From Actinomycetota bacterium (GTDB lineage: Bacteria; Actinomycetota; Actinomycetes; S36-B12; UBA10799), in contig JACJWR010000001.1 of the NCBI GenBank assembly GCA_020637055.1, positions 496,001 to 560,000 of the forward strand: a stretch of DNA of 64,000 bases, written 5' to 3'. Both the position numbers and the translations under genes were made by a program. Under the pieces are notes generated by a model. That model did no database searches. It was not told where the DNA came from and saw only the letters and a list, made by a program, of their open reading frames with translations. This document shows positions 1-8,640 of the stretch, piece by piece (within the stretch, counting starts at the first letter, position 1; every line of letters begins with the position of its first letter).

Positions 1-408
1 ACCTTCCGTCAGGTCGGCTCCGCCCTCGGTAGTGCGATTCTGGGCGCGGCGCTGTTCGCCGGCCTCGGCTACTTCACCACCCAGGATCTCGAGAGCGTGT
101 CGAAACTGCCGCCGGATCAGCAGGCGAAGATCGTCGATGCCGTCCGCGGATCCGCCGGGCAGGCGATTCCGAAACTCGAGCAGATACCCGGCTTGTCCGC
201 AGAGGTCACGGCAGCGAAGGAGGGGTACACAACATCGGCCCGCGACACCGCCCACCTCGCAGCGGTGTTCGTGGGCTTCGGCCTGCTGGTTTCGTTCGGA
301 CTCCCGCGGGACCGTCGTGGCTCCGACGGCAAGTATGGCTCCGGCCCGGAGGAAGCCGAAGCGGCTGCTGACGGAGACGATCCGAAAGTAGCTGCCGGGG
401 CGGTGTGA
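1..408 (+). CDS. MFS exporter (DHA2/EmrB-like), C-terminal part
   Basis: Only the last 135 residues lie in the window; the frame is open from base 1 and ends at TGA 406-408. The stretch RQVGSALGSAILGAALF (about residues 3-19) is the R-x-G-x-x-x-G-x-x-x-G helix found near the end of 14-helix EmrB/QacA-type proton-driven drug exporters. A soluble loop of about 60 residues follows, then a last hydrophobic helix (about 85-101) and an acidic, charged tail. The long loop between the last two helices is also typical of this family. Substrate cannot be told. A second exporter of the same family lies at 37586-39115. The family assignment rests on the C-terminal part only. Confidence 0.7.
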   Translation, partial: TFRQVGSALGSAILGAALFAGLGYFTTQDLESVSKLPPDQQAKIVDAVRGSAGQAIPKLEQIPGLSAEVTAAKEGYTTSARDTAHLAAVFVGFGLLVSFGLPRDRRGSDGKYGSGPEEAEAAADGDDPKVAAGAV

Positions 409-523
409 CGGCGTACCTGGATCCAAGTCGGCTCACACGTCCGGCTGCCGTGGTGCCGGTACGCACTAGGATCGTCGGACAGCGGGCCTGGCGGCCTACG
501 CGACTGGGTGCGGAGGTGGCGCG

Positions 524-1723
524 ATGGACGTGCTCACGTCGGTACTCGGGTTCATCTTGCTGGCACTGACCACGAGCAGCGTCATCCGCACCCTGATCGT
601 GCCCCGGGGTCTGACTTCGGTCATCTCGTGGGCGGTGGCCACCGGGGTGGTCCGGGGCCTTCACCTGTTCTCCAACCGGATGCGTGCCTATCGGGCGCGG
701 GATGCCCTGCTCGCCTGGGTCGCCCCGTTGACGATCCTCGGGCTGCTGGTCACCTGGCTTGCTCTGTACTGGCTGTCGTACGCGCTGTTGATGTTCCCCG
801 GCGAACGCAGCGGGATTTCGCAGGCCTTCCGGGAGTCGGGGTCGTCGCTGTTCACCCTCGGCTATGCAACCGGGTCGGGCGCCCCGCTGACCTTTCTGGA
901 CTTCTGCGCCGCGGCCACCGGCCCGATTGTGATCGGCTTGATGATCGGCTATCTGCCGACCCTGTACTCCTCCTTCAGCCGGCGTGAGGCGAACGTGACC
1001 CAGTTGGGCTGGGCGGCCGGGGAGCCCAACTGGGGTCCGGAGTTGTTGGCGAGACTGTGGGCGCTGGGCCAGTTCGACGACCTGCCCGACATCTGGGCCT
1101 CCTGGACTGCCTGGGCGGCCGAGGTGTCGGAGTCGCACATCACCTATCCGGTGCTGATCACCGTGCGGTCCACCAGGTCTCGACGCAACTGGGTGGTGGC
1201 CCTGGTGGCCGTCATGGACGCCGCCGCGCTGCAGATGGCACTGACGCCCGACTACCCGCAGGGTCGAGCGCGCTCGGTGCTGAACCAGGGTGAGCAGTGC
1301 CTGAAGTCGATCGCCGAAGTGCTCGGCTCGCAGTTGGATGTCCCGCATCGGATGCCGCACAAGGGATCCGTGACACGGGAGGATTTCGACCGCGCAGTGG
1401 AACGGCTGCGCGCCGCCGGAATGCCGTTGGAGGTCGACCCAGACGAGGCCTGGCCGGTTTTCCGGCAATGGCGCGATCGCTACGAGGGTGTCGCCTACCT
1501 GCTGTGTCGGGCGGTTGACGCGGTGCCGTCATGGTGGACCGGTCCCCGCACCCCGGCGACCGAACCGGTACCCACCCCCAGGTTGGGTGAGGTGCCGGTG
1601 GCAGGTCCGGCCAAAGTGCAGCCGGTGAATCACCGCGAATACGGAGCCGCACAAGAGCGGCGCCGCGAGCACCAGCAGCGGCTGCGGTTCCTCATCCGTC
1701 GGCGCAAGCGCGGGCGTCGGTAG
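524..1723 (+). CDS. membrane protein with a channel-like pore segment
   Basis: 399 aa. A GGAGG box ends about nine bases before the ATG, so the start is well supported. Hydrophobic segments lie at about residues 4-22, 63-89 and 127-149. Between the last two is SSLFTLGYATG (107-117), which sits where two-helix ion channels place the pore loop and selectivity filter (TxGYG in potassium channels). The remaining 250 residues are soluble, and the C-terminus is very basic (about 370-399), so it is probably cytoplasmic. The filter match is only partial, so an ion channel is a suggestion and not a finding. It stands alone between an exporter gene and the island boundary. No better family is recognised. 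Confidence 0.6.
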   Translation: MDVLTSVLGFILLALTTSSVIRTLIVPRGLTSVISWAVATGVVRGLHLFSNRMRAYRARDALLAWVAPLTILGLLVTWLALYWLSYALLMFPGERSGISQAFRESGSSLFTLGYATGSGAPLTFLDFCAAATGPIVIGLMIGYLPTLYSSFSRREANVTQLGWAAGEPNWGPELLARLWALGQFDDLPDIWASWTAWAAEVSESHITYPVLITVRSTRSRRNWVVALVAVMDAAALQMALTPDYPQGRARSVLNQGEQCLKSIAEVLGSQLDVPHRMPHKGSVTREDFDRAVERLRAAGMPLEVDPDEAWPVFRQWRDRYEGVAYLLCRAVDAVPSWWTGPRTPATEPVPTPRLGEVPVAGPAKVQPVNHREYGAAQERRREHQQRLRFLIRRRKRGRR

Positions 1724-1849
1724 TGCTTCGGGGACAACGGAGAAGTCGCGCGGGTCTTTCGGCTCGGGATCGGCCGGACGAAACGTCGAGTAGACACGCG
1801 CTAGAGTTGGGCCGATCGTAGGGTCCGCGCGGTCTTCGACCGGAAGTTG

Positions 1850-1866
1850 CGTGTCCCTCGGGCCTC
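1850..1866. repeat. left 17-base direct repeat of the island (attL-like)
   Basis: CGTGTCCCTCGGGCCTC occurs here and, identically, at 11758-11774, in the same orientation, 9.9 kb apart. The right copy covers the first seven bases of tRNA-Lys. Everything between the copies is accessory in character. This is the arrangement left by site-specific integration, with the shared core at each junction. It is an exact match read directly from the sequence; the role as attachment site is inference. Confidence 0.7.
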
Positions 1867-2350
1867 GGGAGATGGCGGAAAATCATTTCGGCCCTTTCTC
1901 ACGCACAGATGGCAACCGCCGCGCGAAGGCCCAGAACGGTTTGGGGTCGTTTTCAGAACGGCCATTCTGGGGGCTGCCGCACGGGAACTTCATTCGGCTG
2001 CTACTGCCCCGCGAAGGCTGTGGCGGGTTGGATGCGGGCACCTCGGAATGGCTGCGGGTCGAGTCACCCTTTGGGCTTCCAGGTATCCCGGGCCGTTTCG
2101 CGGGGTTCCGTCGGCGTATCGGGCACGTACGTGAGACGCGAACTCGCATAGGAGTTTCACCCCGGAATCGGGCCGCATTGTGCTTTGGCGGAAGGCTTAG
2201 GGCGCCGATATGTAGTCGTGCCTGATGTTGTCAGCGTCTGTTGAAGGGGTTTGCCGGTGGTTCACCCGATTAAGGCCGTGATGGTGGCCTGCCTGGTGCC
2301 GCCGGGTTCGGGCGGGGTCGCGGCCGGGTCACGATTCGGCGTTCCGGGCC
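1867..2350. other. non-coding left end of the island
   Basis: About 480 bases with no convincing gene. Open frames of 60-124 codons exist on both strands, but they overlap each other, have no ribosome site and resemble no protein I know. The region is slightly richer in A and T runs than its flanks. It probably contains the integration-end sequences and the promoter region of the restriction-modification operon. Nothing else is visible. Confidence 0.5.
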
Positions 2351-2362
2351 GGGGGATGTGGC

Positions 2363-2368
2363 TACGAT
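2363..2368 (+). promoter_or_regulatory. -10 box of the restriction-modification operon
   Basis: TACGAT fits the actinobacterial TANNNT -10 pattern. Transcription would start near 2375, downstream of the possible GTG 2358 and ATG 2367 starts, which argues for the ATG at 2400 as the real start of the first gene. No clear -35 is seen. Confidence 0.4.
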
Positions 2369-2399
2369 GGCCACAGCGTCGGCAGAGAGGGCTTTCGTG

Positions 2400-3188
2400 A
2401 TGGCTGGGGGTTGGTGGGAGCCGCCGTGGGAGGCCACGCACCAGGACGACCCTGATACCGGCTGGGACGTGCAGGACGGCGGCTGGCAGTCAGGCTCCCC
2501 GGAAGCCTCAGTCGGGGACGATGCCACCGAGATCGTCGCCGCACTGGAAGCCGAATATGCCCAGGTGCGTTCGCGTGACCGGGTGCGTGATCTGGCTGAG
2601 GTGTTCACCCACCGCCGTGAGGTGGACGCGATGCTTGACCTGGTTGCGGATGCGTTCACCGAGGTGGATGTGAAGTTCCTGGAACCTGCCTGCGGGTCGG
2701 GCAACTTCCTGGTGGCGATTCTGCGCCGGAAGTTGGCTTTGGTGTCGGCGGGGGACTGTGCGGGGCAGGAGCATTTCGAGTTTCGGATGCTGCGCGCGGC
2801 GGCATCGGTCTATGGGGTGGATATTTCGCGGGAGAATGTGACCGAGGCCCGGGCGCGCTGCGGCCACGTGCTGTTGGAGCATTTCCAGTCCGAAGCCAAC
2901 ACCGTCGAACCGTCTGCCGGTTTTCTGTCTGCGGCGGTGCACATTGTGGGGCACAACATTGTTGCCGGGGACACGATCAACGCGGCGCAGGACATCGAGT
3001 TGTGTGACTGGCAGCCGCACCCGGGGGGCCGGTTTGTGCGGGTGTGGTCGCCGGCTTTGGTACCGGAAGGGGAGCGCGACCTGTTTTGGGTCGAAAGGGT
3101 GCAGGACACGTCGCCGGTGCATTACAGCGCGCTGGCCGATGAGCCGCCGGTGAAGGCTGGCCTTAAACGTACGGGGAGACGACGATGA
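2400..3188 (+). CDS. SAM-binding methyltransferase-fold protein, first gene of R-M operon
   Basis: 262 aa from ATG 2400, which has AGAGAGG nine bases upstream. FLEPACGSGNF (about 93-103) is methyltransferase motif I, which binds S-adenosylmethionine, and YGVDIS (138-143) fits motif II. No NPPY or DPPY catalytic motif is present, so alone it should not methylate DNA at the amino group of adenine or cytosine. The N-terminus is rich in Trp and acidic residues. The stop overlaps the next gene's start (ATGA at 3185-3188), suggesting coupled translation and possibly a subunit of the same enzyme. It may be a specificity or accessory subunit, or one half of a split methylase. The fold call is firm; the role is inferred from context. 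Confidence 0.7.
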   Translation: MAGGWWEPPWEATHQDDPDTGWDVQDGGWQSGSPEASVGDDATEIVAALEAEYAQVRSRDRVRDLAEVFTHRREVDAMLDLVADAFTEVDVKFLEPACGSGNFLVAILRRKLALVSAGDCAGQEHFEFRMLRAAASVYGVDISRENVTEARARCGHVLLEHFQSEANTVEPSAGFLSAAVHIVGHNIVAGDTINAAQDIELCDWQPHPGGRFVRVWSPALVPEGERDLFWVERVQDTSPVHYSALADEPPVKAGLKRTGRRR

Positions 3189-4873
3189 CCGAAACTGTTG
3201 AAACTGCTGCGGTCGAAACACGGCCGGGTGCGACCGGCCGGGGGCGGGTGCCGGACATTCTGGACGTGATCGCAGCGCTGTCCTCCGACGCGGTGCCTAC
3301 GCCCCCGCTGCTGGCGCGGGCGCTGCTTGACCTGCTGCCTGTGGAGGTGTGGTCGAACCCGGACTACCGGTGGTTGGATCCGGCGACGAAGTCGGGTTCG
3401 ATTCTTCGCGAGGTGGCCCGGCGGTTGATGGACGGTTTGGCCGAGTGGGAACCCGACCCGCACGCCCGCGCCGACCACATCCTGCGCAAGATGCTGTTCG
3501 GTGCCGGTGTGACGCGGGTGCACGCGGAGATGACCCGCCGCAGCGTGTACGAGTCCCGGGACGCCACCAGCGACCTTTCGGCTGTCCGGTTCGCCACGGT
3601 GGAAGGCAATCTGCCGTTCGTGCAGGCCGAGCACGATTTCCCGACGAACAAGCAGGGCCGGGTGTCGGGTTCGTGCCGGATATGCGGCGCCCCGCCGACG
3701 TTGGAGCGGGGTTTGGATAGGGAGAACTATGCGTATGCGTTCATTCACGGGGCTTATCCGAAGGAGGAGATGGCAGATATGCGTTTCGATGTGATTGTCG
3801 GCAACCCGCCCTACCAGATCGGACTGGACGACAACACCAGAGCGAAGCCCATCTACCACCACTTCATCGACCGGGCCATCGAACTCGACCCAAAGTACCT
3901 TGCGATGATCGTCCCTTCACGCTGGTTCACCGGCGGACTCGGCTTGGACGAGTTTCGTGAGCGGATGATCGCCGACCGGCGTTTGCGAGTGATTGTGGAC
4001 AACCCCAAGGTGTTCGACTGCTTCCCAGGGGTGAAGATTCAAGGCGGGGTGAACTACTTCCTGTGGGATCGTGACCACGATGGCGATTGCGAGTTCTCTA
4101 CACGCGTGGACGGGAACATCACTTCCACGGCAATCCGCGACCTCCGTGATGGCGAGGGCGTGTTGATCCGTGACAACAAGGCCGTCCCCATCGTTGCCAA
4201 AGTCCTTGCGCGTATGTCCAGTTCGGTGGAAGGATTGTGTAGCCCGACGCTCCCCTTTGGCTTGCGGGACAACCACCCTTCCAGTCTGAAGCAGGCGGAT
4301 GGCGACGTGCCAGTCATCCACGGCTCATTCGTTGGATACGTACTGAAGTCAAGCATCGCGAAGAATCTCGATTGGGTGAATCGCTGGAAGGTTCTTCTGC
4401 CAAGAGCATTCGGGGATACAACCCAGGACGACTCGGGAAGACCGGTATTCACGGTTGCAGGGGAACCGATTGCCTTGGCGCCAGGTTCCGTTTGCACGCT
4501 CACCTACGTGGTGGCGGGACTCTTTGATAGCCAGGATGAGACGGAGAACTACGCCCACTACCTGGCCACGAAGTTTGTGCGATTCCTCGTGTTGCAGCGC
4601 AAAACCACACAGGACATCACCCCTGATCGGTTCCGTTTCGTGCCCGCCCTGGATATGACCCGACGTTGGACAGACCCAGACCTGTATACCCATTTCGGGT
4701 TGACGCAGGAGGAGATTGACTACATCGAGGCGACGATCAAGCCGCGTTCGGTGAATCTGTCGTTGGATTCTCCGATCCCGGCGTCACACCTAAAGGGCGG
4801 AGAGAAGTATCGGGAACCAGGTTCCCGCGCCACCGTCGAGGTTTCCGATGACGCCGAAGGGGACGACGAGTGA
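3185..4873 (+). CDS. Eco57I-type DNA adenine methyltransferase
   Basis: 562 aa. LDPATKSGSILREVARRL (64-81) is a motif I variant with Lys in place of the second Gly, which I recall as usual in this branch of Eco57I-type methylases. FDVIVGNPPYQI (201-212) carries the NPPY catalytic motif. SCRICGAPP (162-170) holds a CxxC pair and may be half of a zinc site. The YAYAFIH and IVPSRWFTGGLGLDEFR segments are also characteristic of the family. It should transfer a methyl group to adenine in a specific DNA site. It is translationally coupled to both neighbours (ATGA before, GTGA after). C-terminal residues beyond about 400 probably form the target-recognition part. Confidence 0.85.
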   Translation: MTETVETAAVETRPGATGRGRVPDILDVIAALSSDAVPTPPLLARALLDLLPVEVWSNPDYRWLDPATKSGSILREVARRLMDGLAEWEPDPHARADHILRKMLFGAGVTRVHAEMTRRSVYESRDATSDLSAVRFATVEGNLPFVQAEHDFPTNKQGRVSGSCRICGAPPTLERGLDRENYAYAFIHGAYPKEEMADMRFDVIVGNPPYQIGLDDNTRAKPIYHHFIDRAIELDPKYLAMIVPSRWFTGGLGLDEFRERMIADRRLRVIVDNPKVFDCFPGVKIQGGVNYFLWDRDHDGDCEFSTRVDGNITSTAIRDLRDGEGVLIRDNKAVPIVAKVLARMSSSVEGLCSPTLPFGLRDNHPSSLKQADGDVPVIHGSFVGYVLKSSIAKNLDWVNRWKVLLPRAFGDTTQDDSGRPVFTVAGEPIALAPGSVCTLTYVVAGLFDSQDETENYAHYLATKFVRFLVLQRKTTQDITPDRFRFVPALDMTRRWTDPDLYTHFGLTQEEIDYIEATIKPRSVNLSLDSPIPASHLKGGEKYREPGSRATVEVSDDAEGDDE

Positions 4874-7488
4874 CCGCTAACGGCCCGGGCCGAATCTACG
4901 TGTATTCGGCGCCCGGGTATGACACTGCGTGGTCACGCACCGTCGGTGGGGAAACCGTGCACGGCCGCGGCAGGTTCAAAGTCGGCTACACCGGCCGGGA
5001 CGACCCGCGGGTGCGTATCAAGGAGCAGACCGGAACCGTGTACCCGCACGGTGAAGGCATCGTTGTGCACCTAGATGAGCCGGCGGTGCGAGCCGACGGC
5101 ACCGGGTTCACCGACCACGACGTGCACAAGATGCTTGACGGTGCCGGGGTCATTCGTTCGCAGGAGGTGGTGGAAGCCACGCTGGATGAGATTCGTGCCG
5201 CGCTCACCGCGGTGCGCACCGGCGCCCCGTTCGATCCGTCGCGTACGCAGGATTTCGCGATGCGTCCCGAGCAGGCCGCAGCGGTGGCGCAGACGGCGGC
5301 CTATTTCCGTGACCACGCCGACGACTCGCATCCGCCCCGGTTTCTGTGGAACGCCAAGATGCGGTTCGGGAAAACGTTCAGCACGTTCCAGTTGGCCCGC
5401 GAGATGGGGTGGCGGCGGGTTCTAGTGCTCACGTTCAAACCGGCGGTGCGTAACTCGTGGCGTGACGACCTGGCCGGGCACGTCGACTTCGCCGGGTGGG
5501 AGTTCGCCGACCGTGAGCACCCGTCCGACCCGGACACCCCCCGCCCGCTGGTGTGGTTCGCGTCCTTCCAAGACCTCCTAGGGGCGGGCGCGGACGGTGG
5601 GGTGAAGGAACACAACGAGGACATTCACCTGATCGACTGGGATTGTGTGGTGCTCGACGAGTACCACTTCGGTGCGTGGCAGGGGGCGGCGAAAGAGGTC
5701 ACCTCCCCGGCACCCAAACCGGTGAAGAACCCGGAACGGGCCGAGGAGAAGGCGGCCGAGGCGGCCGCGGAGGACGCCGACGAGGTGATCGACCTGGCCG
5801 CGTCGGGGATGCCGAGGCTGTACGCCGCGACCCCGGATTCCGGCATCGACCGTGACCTCGACGCCGACGACCTGCGGCTATCGGCACAAAACTTCCTGTA
5901 CCTGTCGGGCACGCCGTTTCGTGCGTTGACCGAGGGCGAGTTCACCGAGGACGCCATCTTCAACTGGACGTATCCCGATGAGCAGGCGGCGAAGAAGCGT
6001 TGGGATGTTGACCATCCCGGCGGGGTGGCGGTGAACCCGTATCGGGAGTTGCCGCAGATGCAGATGTTCACCTATGCGCTGTCGGAGATGGGCGGCAGCG
6101 AGGTGGGGCACCATTCTGATGGGATGTTCGACCTGTCCGGCTACTTCGAGGCCCGCAAGCAGGGAGCCGAATACCATTTCGCAGACCCCGCCCGGGTGGG
6201 CGTGTTCCTTGACGTGTTGCGCGGAAAACTGACCCAAACCGCAGTCGACAAACTGTTGACGGATGCCCGCCCCCCATTCCCCTTTTCGGATGCCCGGTTC
6301 GACGGCGCGGTCGACCATTCAGTGTGGCTGATGCCCACGGTCGCATCCGCCCACGCGATGGCCGCCACCCTCGCAGCACACCCCTACTTCCGCGATTTTC
6401 TGGTGCACGTGGCGGCAGGTGCCGGGGCGGGGATGGGCGCGGAGGCGAAAGCCCCGGTGGATCGGATGTTGGCCCGCGCGGCGAAGGAGGGCAAGCAGAC
6501 GATCACGCTGTCGGTGGGGAAACTGATGACCGGGGTGACGGTGCCGCAGTGGGGCGCAATCCTGGTGCTGCGGTCGTTGAAGTCACCGGAGGCCTATTTT
6601 CAGGCCGCGTTTCGGGTGCAGTCGCCGTGGACGGGCCGCGCCGCAGACGGCACCCGCACAGTGTTGAAGGACACCTGTTTCGTGTTCGACTTCGACCCGA
6701 ACCGGACACTGTCGCTGCTGTACCAGTACGGCACGAAACTGGCCGGCGGTTCGGCTACCGCGAAACCGGCCGATGAGATCGGTGAACTGGTCGAGCATCT
6801 GCCGATTTTCGCGTTCGACGGGGGCCGGATGGAAGCCGTCGATGTGGATGCGGTGATGGACTGGGGCACCGCCGGTGCGGGCGCGGCGATGCTGGCCCGA
6901 CGGTGGGGAAGCCCACGCCTGATCGACCTGTCCGAATCGGTGCTGTCCAAACTGCTCGACGATGATGACCTGGTGGGTCGGCTGGAGCAGTTGGAGGACT
7001 TCCGGAATCTGCGCGAGGACGCCGAGAAGATCATCGCCCAGTCGAAGAAGGTGAAGGAAGGCAAGAAACGCCAGGCCGACAGTGGGGGCGGCGAGCCGGA
7101 AGACCCGGAGGTGGTGGCGGCGCGGAAGGCGAAGCGGGAGAAGGTGAAGACGCTTCGGGCGAAACTGATCAAGTTTGTGCAGGCCGTGCCGGTGTTTATG
7201 TACCTGACCGACTTCCGTGAAGAAGCCCTGACCGATGTCATCGAGTCGCTGGACACCCAGTTGTTTGAGCGTGTCACCGGGTTGACGTTGGATGATTTCC
7301 ACCGGCTGTCCGAGGTGGGGGTGTTCCACCCGCAGCATATGAACGAGGCCATCTGGCAGTTCCGGCTTTTCGAACGCTCATCTCTGGGCTACCTGGGAGA
7401 CGGCGGCGCACCGCTTGCGGCCCGGGTTGGGTTGTGGGATCACTCGGTGGACGCCGACACCGGGCCAGTCATCACCCCGCAGCAGTAG
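4870..7488 (+). CDS. GIY-YIG-like / SF2 helicase restriction protein
   Basis: 872 aa, starting at GTG 4870 within a GTGA overlap. Residues 8-55 (RIYVYS, then FKVGYTGRDDPRVRIKEQ) resemble the T5orf172/GIY-YIG nuclease core with its conserved Tyr, Gly-Tyr-Thr and Arg positions. A superfamily 2 helicase follows: Walker A NAKMRFGKT (161-169), DEYH (263-266), SGTP (346-349) and a motif VI-like AYFQAAFRVQSP (about 580). A Lys/Glu-rich, coiled-coil-prone linker lies near 705-765. The likely role is ATP-driven DNA translocation coupled to cleavage of unmodified DNA. The helicase call is strong; the nuclease call depends on short motifs. No second nuclease domain was recognised. Confidence 0.8.
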   Translation: MTANGPGRIYVYSAPGYDTAWSRTVGGETVHGRGRFKVGYTGRDDPRVRIKEQTGTVYPHGEGIVVHLDEPAVRADGTGFTDHDVHKMLDGAGVIRSQEVVEATLDEIRAALTAVRTGAPFDPSRTQDFAMRPEQAAAVAQTAAYFRDHADDSHPPRFLWNAKMRFGKTFSTFQLAREMGWRRVLVLTFKPAVRNSWRDDLAGHVDFAGWEFADREHPSDPDTPRPLVWFASFQDLLGAGADGGVKEHNEDIHLIDWDCVVLDEYHFGAWQGAAKEVTSPAPKPVKNPERAEEKAAEAAAEDADEVIDLAASGMPRLYAATPDSGIDRDLDADDLRLSAQNFLYLSGTPFRALTEGEFTEDAIFNWTYPDEQAAKKRWDVDHPGGVAVNPYRELPQMQMFTYALSEMGGSEVGHHSDGMFDLSGYFEARKQGAEYHFADPARVGVFLDVLRGKLTQTAVDKLLTDARPPFPFSDARFDGAVDHSVWLMPTVASAHAMAATLAAHPYFRDFLVHVAAGAGAGMGAEAKAPVDRMLARAAKEGKQTITLSVGKLMTGVTVPQWGAILVLRSLKSPEAYFQAAFRVQSPWTGRAADGTRTVLKDTCFVFDFDPNRTLSLLYQYGTKLAGGSATAKPADEIGELVEHLPIFAFDGGRMEAVDVDAVMDWGTAGAGAAMLARRWGSPRLIDLSESVLSKLLDDDDLVGRLEQLEDFRNLREDAEKIIAQSKKVKEGKKRQADSGGGEPEDPEVVAARKAKREKVKTLRAKLIKFVQAVPVFMYLTDFREEALTDVIESLDTQLFERVTGLTLDDFHRLSEVGVFHPQHMNEAIWQFRLFERSSLGYLGDGGAPLAARVGLWDHSVDADTGPVITPQQ

Positions 7489-7506
7489 CCAGCGTTGGGG
7501 GTGTGA

Positions 7507-7556
7507 GTTTCCGGGGTTCAACACCGCAGGGGGGGTGGCGGCGGAACCCCGGAAAC
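7507..7556. terminator. 13-bp hairpin between convergent genes
   Basis: GTTTCCGGGGTTC (7507-7519) pairs perfectly with GAACCCCGGAAAC (7544-7556) around a 24-base G-rich loop. It starts 18 bases after the stop of the helicase gene and lies before the 3' end of the opposing gene, so it could end transcription from both sides. No T-run follows, which is common for actinobacterial terminators. Confidence 0.65.
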
Positions 7557-7594
7557 GTTCGCAAGCCTACCCGCCCCCGCCCGGCTAGAGACGC

Positions 7595-8077
7595 CTACGG
7601 GGCTGCGGCTGCGCTGCGCTGTGGCTTTCTACGCGGCTTCTTCGACCGGGTGGTGGGTTTGATGTTGCGTTTGACCCCGCCGGGGCGTTCCAACTCGATG
7701 AGTTCTTCTTGGTGGCGCTGTAGGAGGGGGTAGAGGGCGGCCCGCACGTAGGTGAGTGTGTCGAAGAGTTCCACCACGTCTCGTGGCAGTTTGCGGCCCT
7801 GAAGTTGGCTCTTTTCGGCGATGCGGGTCTGTAGTACGAGGATTTGGTCTAGGGATGCTGCGACGGCTTGGGTTTGCTTGCCGGGGATGACGATGGAGGC
7901 TTCGGCGGTGCTGTCGGACAGTGGCCGCCCTGCGAGTTTCGCCCGGTGCCGTCGGTGCTTCAACCGGTTCAGGATGGCTTCCCGGCGCTTTTTGTGGACG
8001 ACACACAATTCGCGCACATTCGTCGCAGCCGTACATTCACACGTTTTTACGGGTACGCCCGTACCGCTAGCAGACAT
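7595..8077 (-). CDS. small Cys/His basic protein, unknown function
   Basis: 160 aa if started at ATG 8077; an ATG at 8131 would add 18 residues, and neither has a strong ribosome site. Near the N-terminus, TCECTAATNVRELCVVHKKR contains a C-x-C, then C-x2-H, spacing that could bind a metal. The middle (about 60-140) is helical and charged, and the last 25 residues are mostly Arg, Lys and Pro, as in DNA- or RNA-binding tails. It follows the HTH regulator gene on the same strand and may be co-transcribed with it. I do not recognise the family. Confidence 0.55.
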   Translation of the reverse strand: MSASGTGVPVKTCECTAATNVRELCVVHKKRREAILNRLKHRRHRAKLAGRPLSDSTAEASIVIPGKQTQAVAASLDQILVLQTRIAEKSQLQGRKLPRDVVELFDTLTYVRAALYPLLQRHQEELIELERPGGVKRNIKPTTRSKKPRRKPQRSAAAAP

Positions 8078-8261
8078 TTGGGCCCATTTCCCGTCCGGGA
8101 GATTGCTGCGGCTGGTGCATAGGTGAAGCATACGGTTTTCGGGTCTCAGTTATGTCCGGACGGTAGGCGCTCCGCGAGATGTTGGGGGCGCTGATAGCAA
8201 CTGTGTGAATAAGGAAACGTGTATCCCGCTTCGGCTATGGGTTTGCCCTGCCCTTGGCGGT

Positions 8262-8597
8262 CTATCCGGGTGTGTGTCGTGCGTCTTCGGTTTCGGGCGG
8301 TGGTGCGAGTTCGGGCCACAGTCGTATGCCGAGGCGGGTTTCGAGCAGCGCCAGGGTGGCGGTGTCGGGGATGACTTTGCCGAGCAGCACATAGTTGACG
8401 GTGTTGAGGTTGGCGCCGGTGTGGTCGGCGAGTGCTTGTTGGCTCCAGCCGCGGCGGTTGGTTTCGGCGCGCAGCCGCGCCGCCAGTTCGGCCAGCGGTG
8501 CCACATATGTGGGGGCGTCGGGGGTGAAGGGGCCCTCAGGCCAGGTTCCGCCGTCGGCCAGGTAGTCGACCGGGGGCGGTTTCGGTCGGCGGGCCAT
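8262..8597 (-). CDS. XRE-type helix-turn-helix regulator
   Basis: 111 aa from ATG 8597. Residues about 34-80 (LAARLRAETNRRGWSQQALADHTGANLNTVNYVLLGKVIPD, in pieces) fit the Cro/CI helix-turn-helix: a SQQALA helix followed by a TGANLNTVNYVL recognition helix. The N-terminus is Pro-rich and the C-terminus short, so it has no ligand or sensor domain. CACACT lies seven bases before the ATG and could be the -10 of a leaderless transcript. It is divergent from the recombinase module, with an 18-base palindrome between them, so it probably represses that module and itself. It probably keeps the island quiet, by analogy to phage and plasmid repressors. Confidence 0.75.
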   Translation of the reverse strand: MARRPKPPPVDYLADGGTWPEGPFTPDAPTYVAPLAELAARLRAETNRRGWSQQALADHTGANLNTVNYVLLGKVIPDTATLALLETRLGIRLWPELAPPPETEDARHTPG

Positions 8598-8640
8598 ACC
8601 GGCAAGTGTGCCGCAGTTTCGGGCGGTTCCCAAACCCCGG

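Noticed and set aside
1851..2225. A 124-codon open frame and overlapping frames in the left end of the island.
   Set aside because: No ribosome site, no family resemblance, several overlapping frames of equal length, and codon choice unlike the genes nearby.
3185..4873. KSG in place of GSG in motif I of the methylase as a sign of an inactive enzyme.
   Set aside because: I recall the same Lys in intact relatives of this branch, and NPPY is present, so it is a family feature as far as I can tell.
8500..8511. CCACATATGTGG, a second palindrome near the operator.
   Set aside because: It lies inside the HTH coding sequence and encodes ordinary residues (PTYVA); its arms differ from the 18-base operator.
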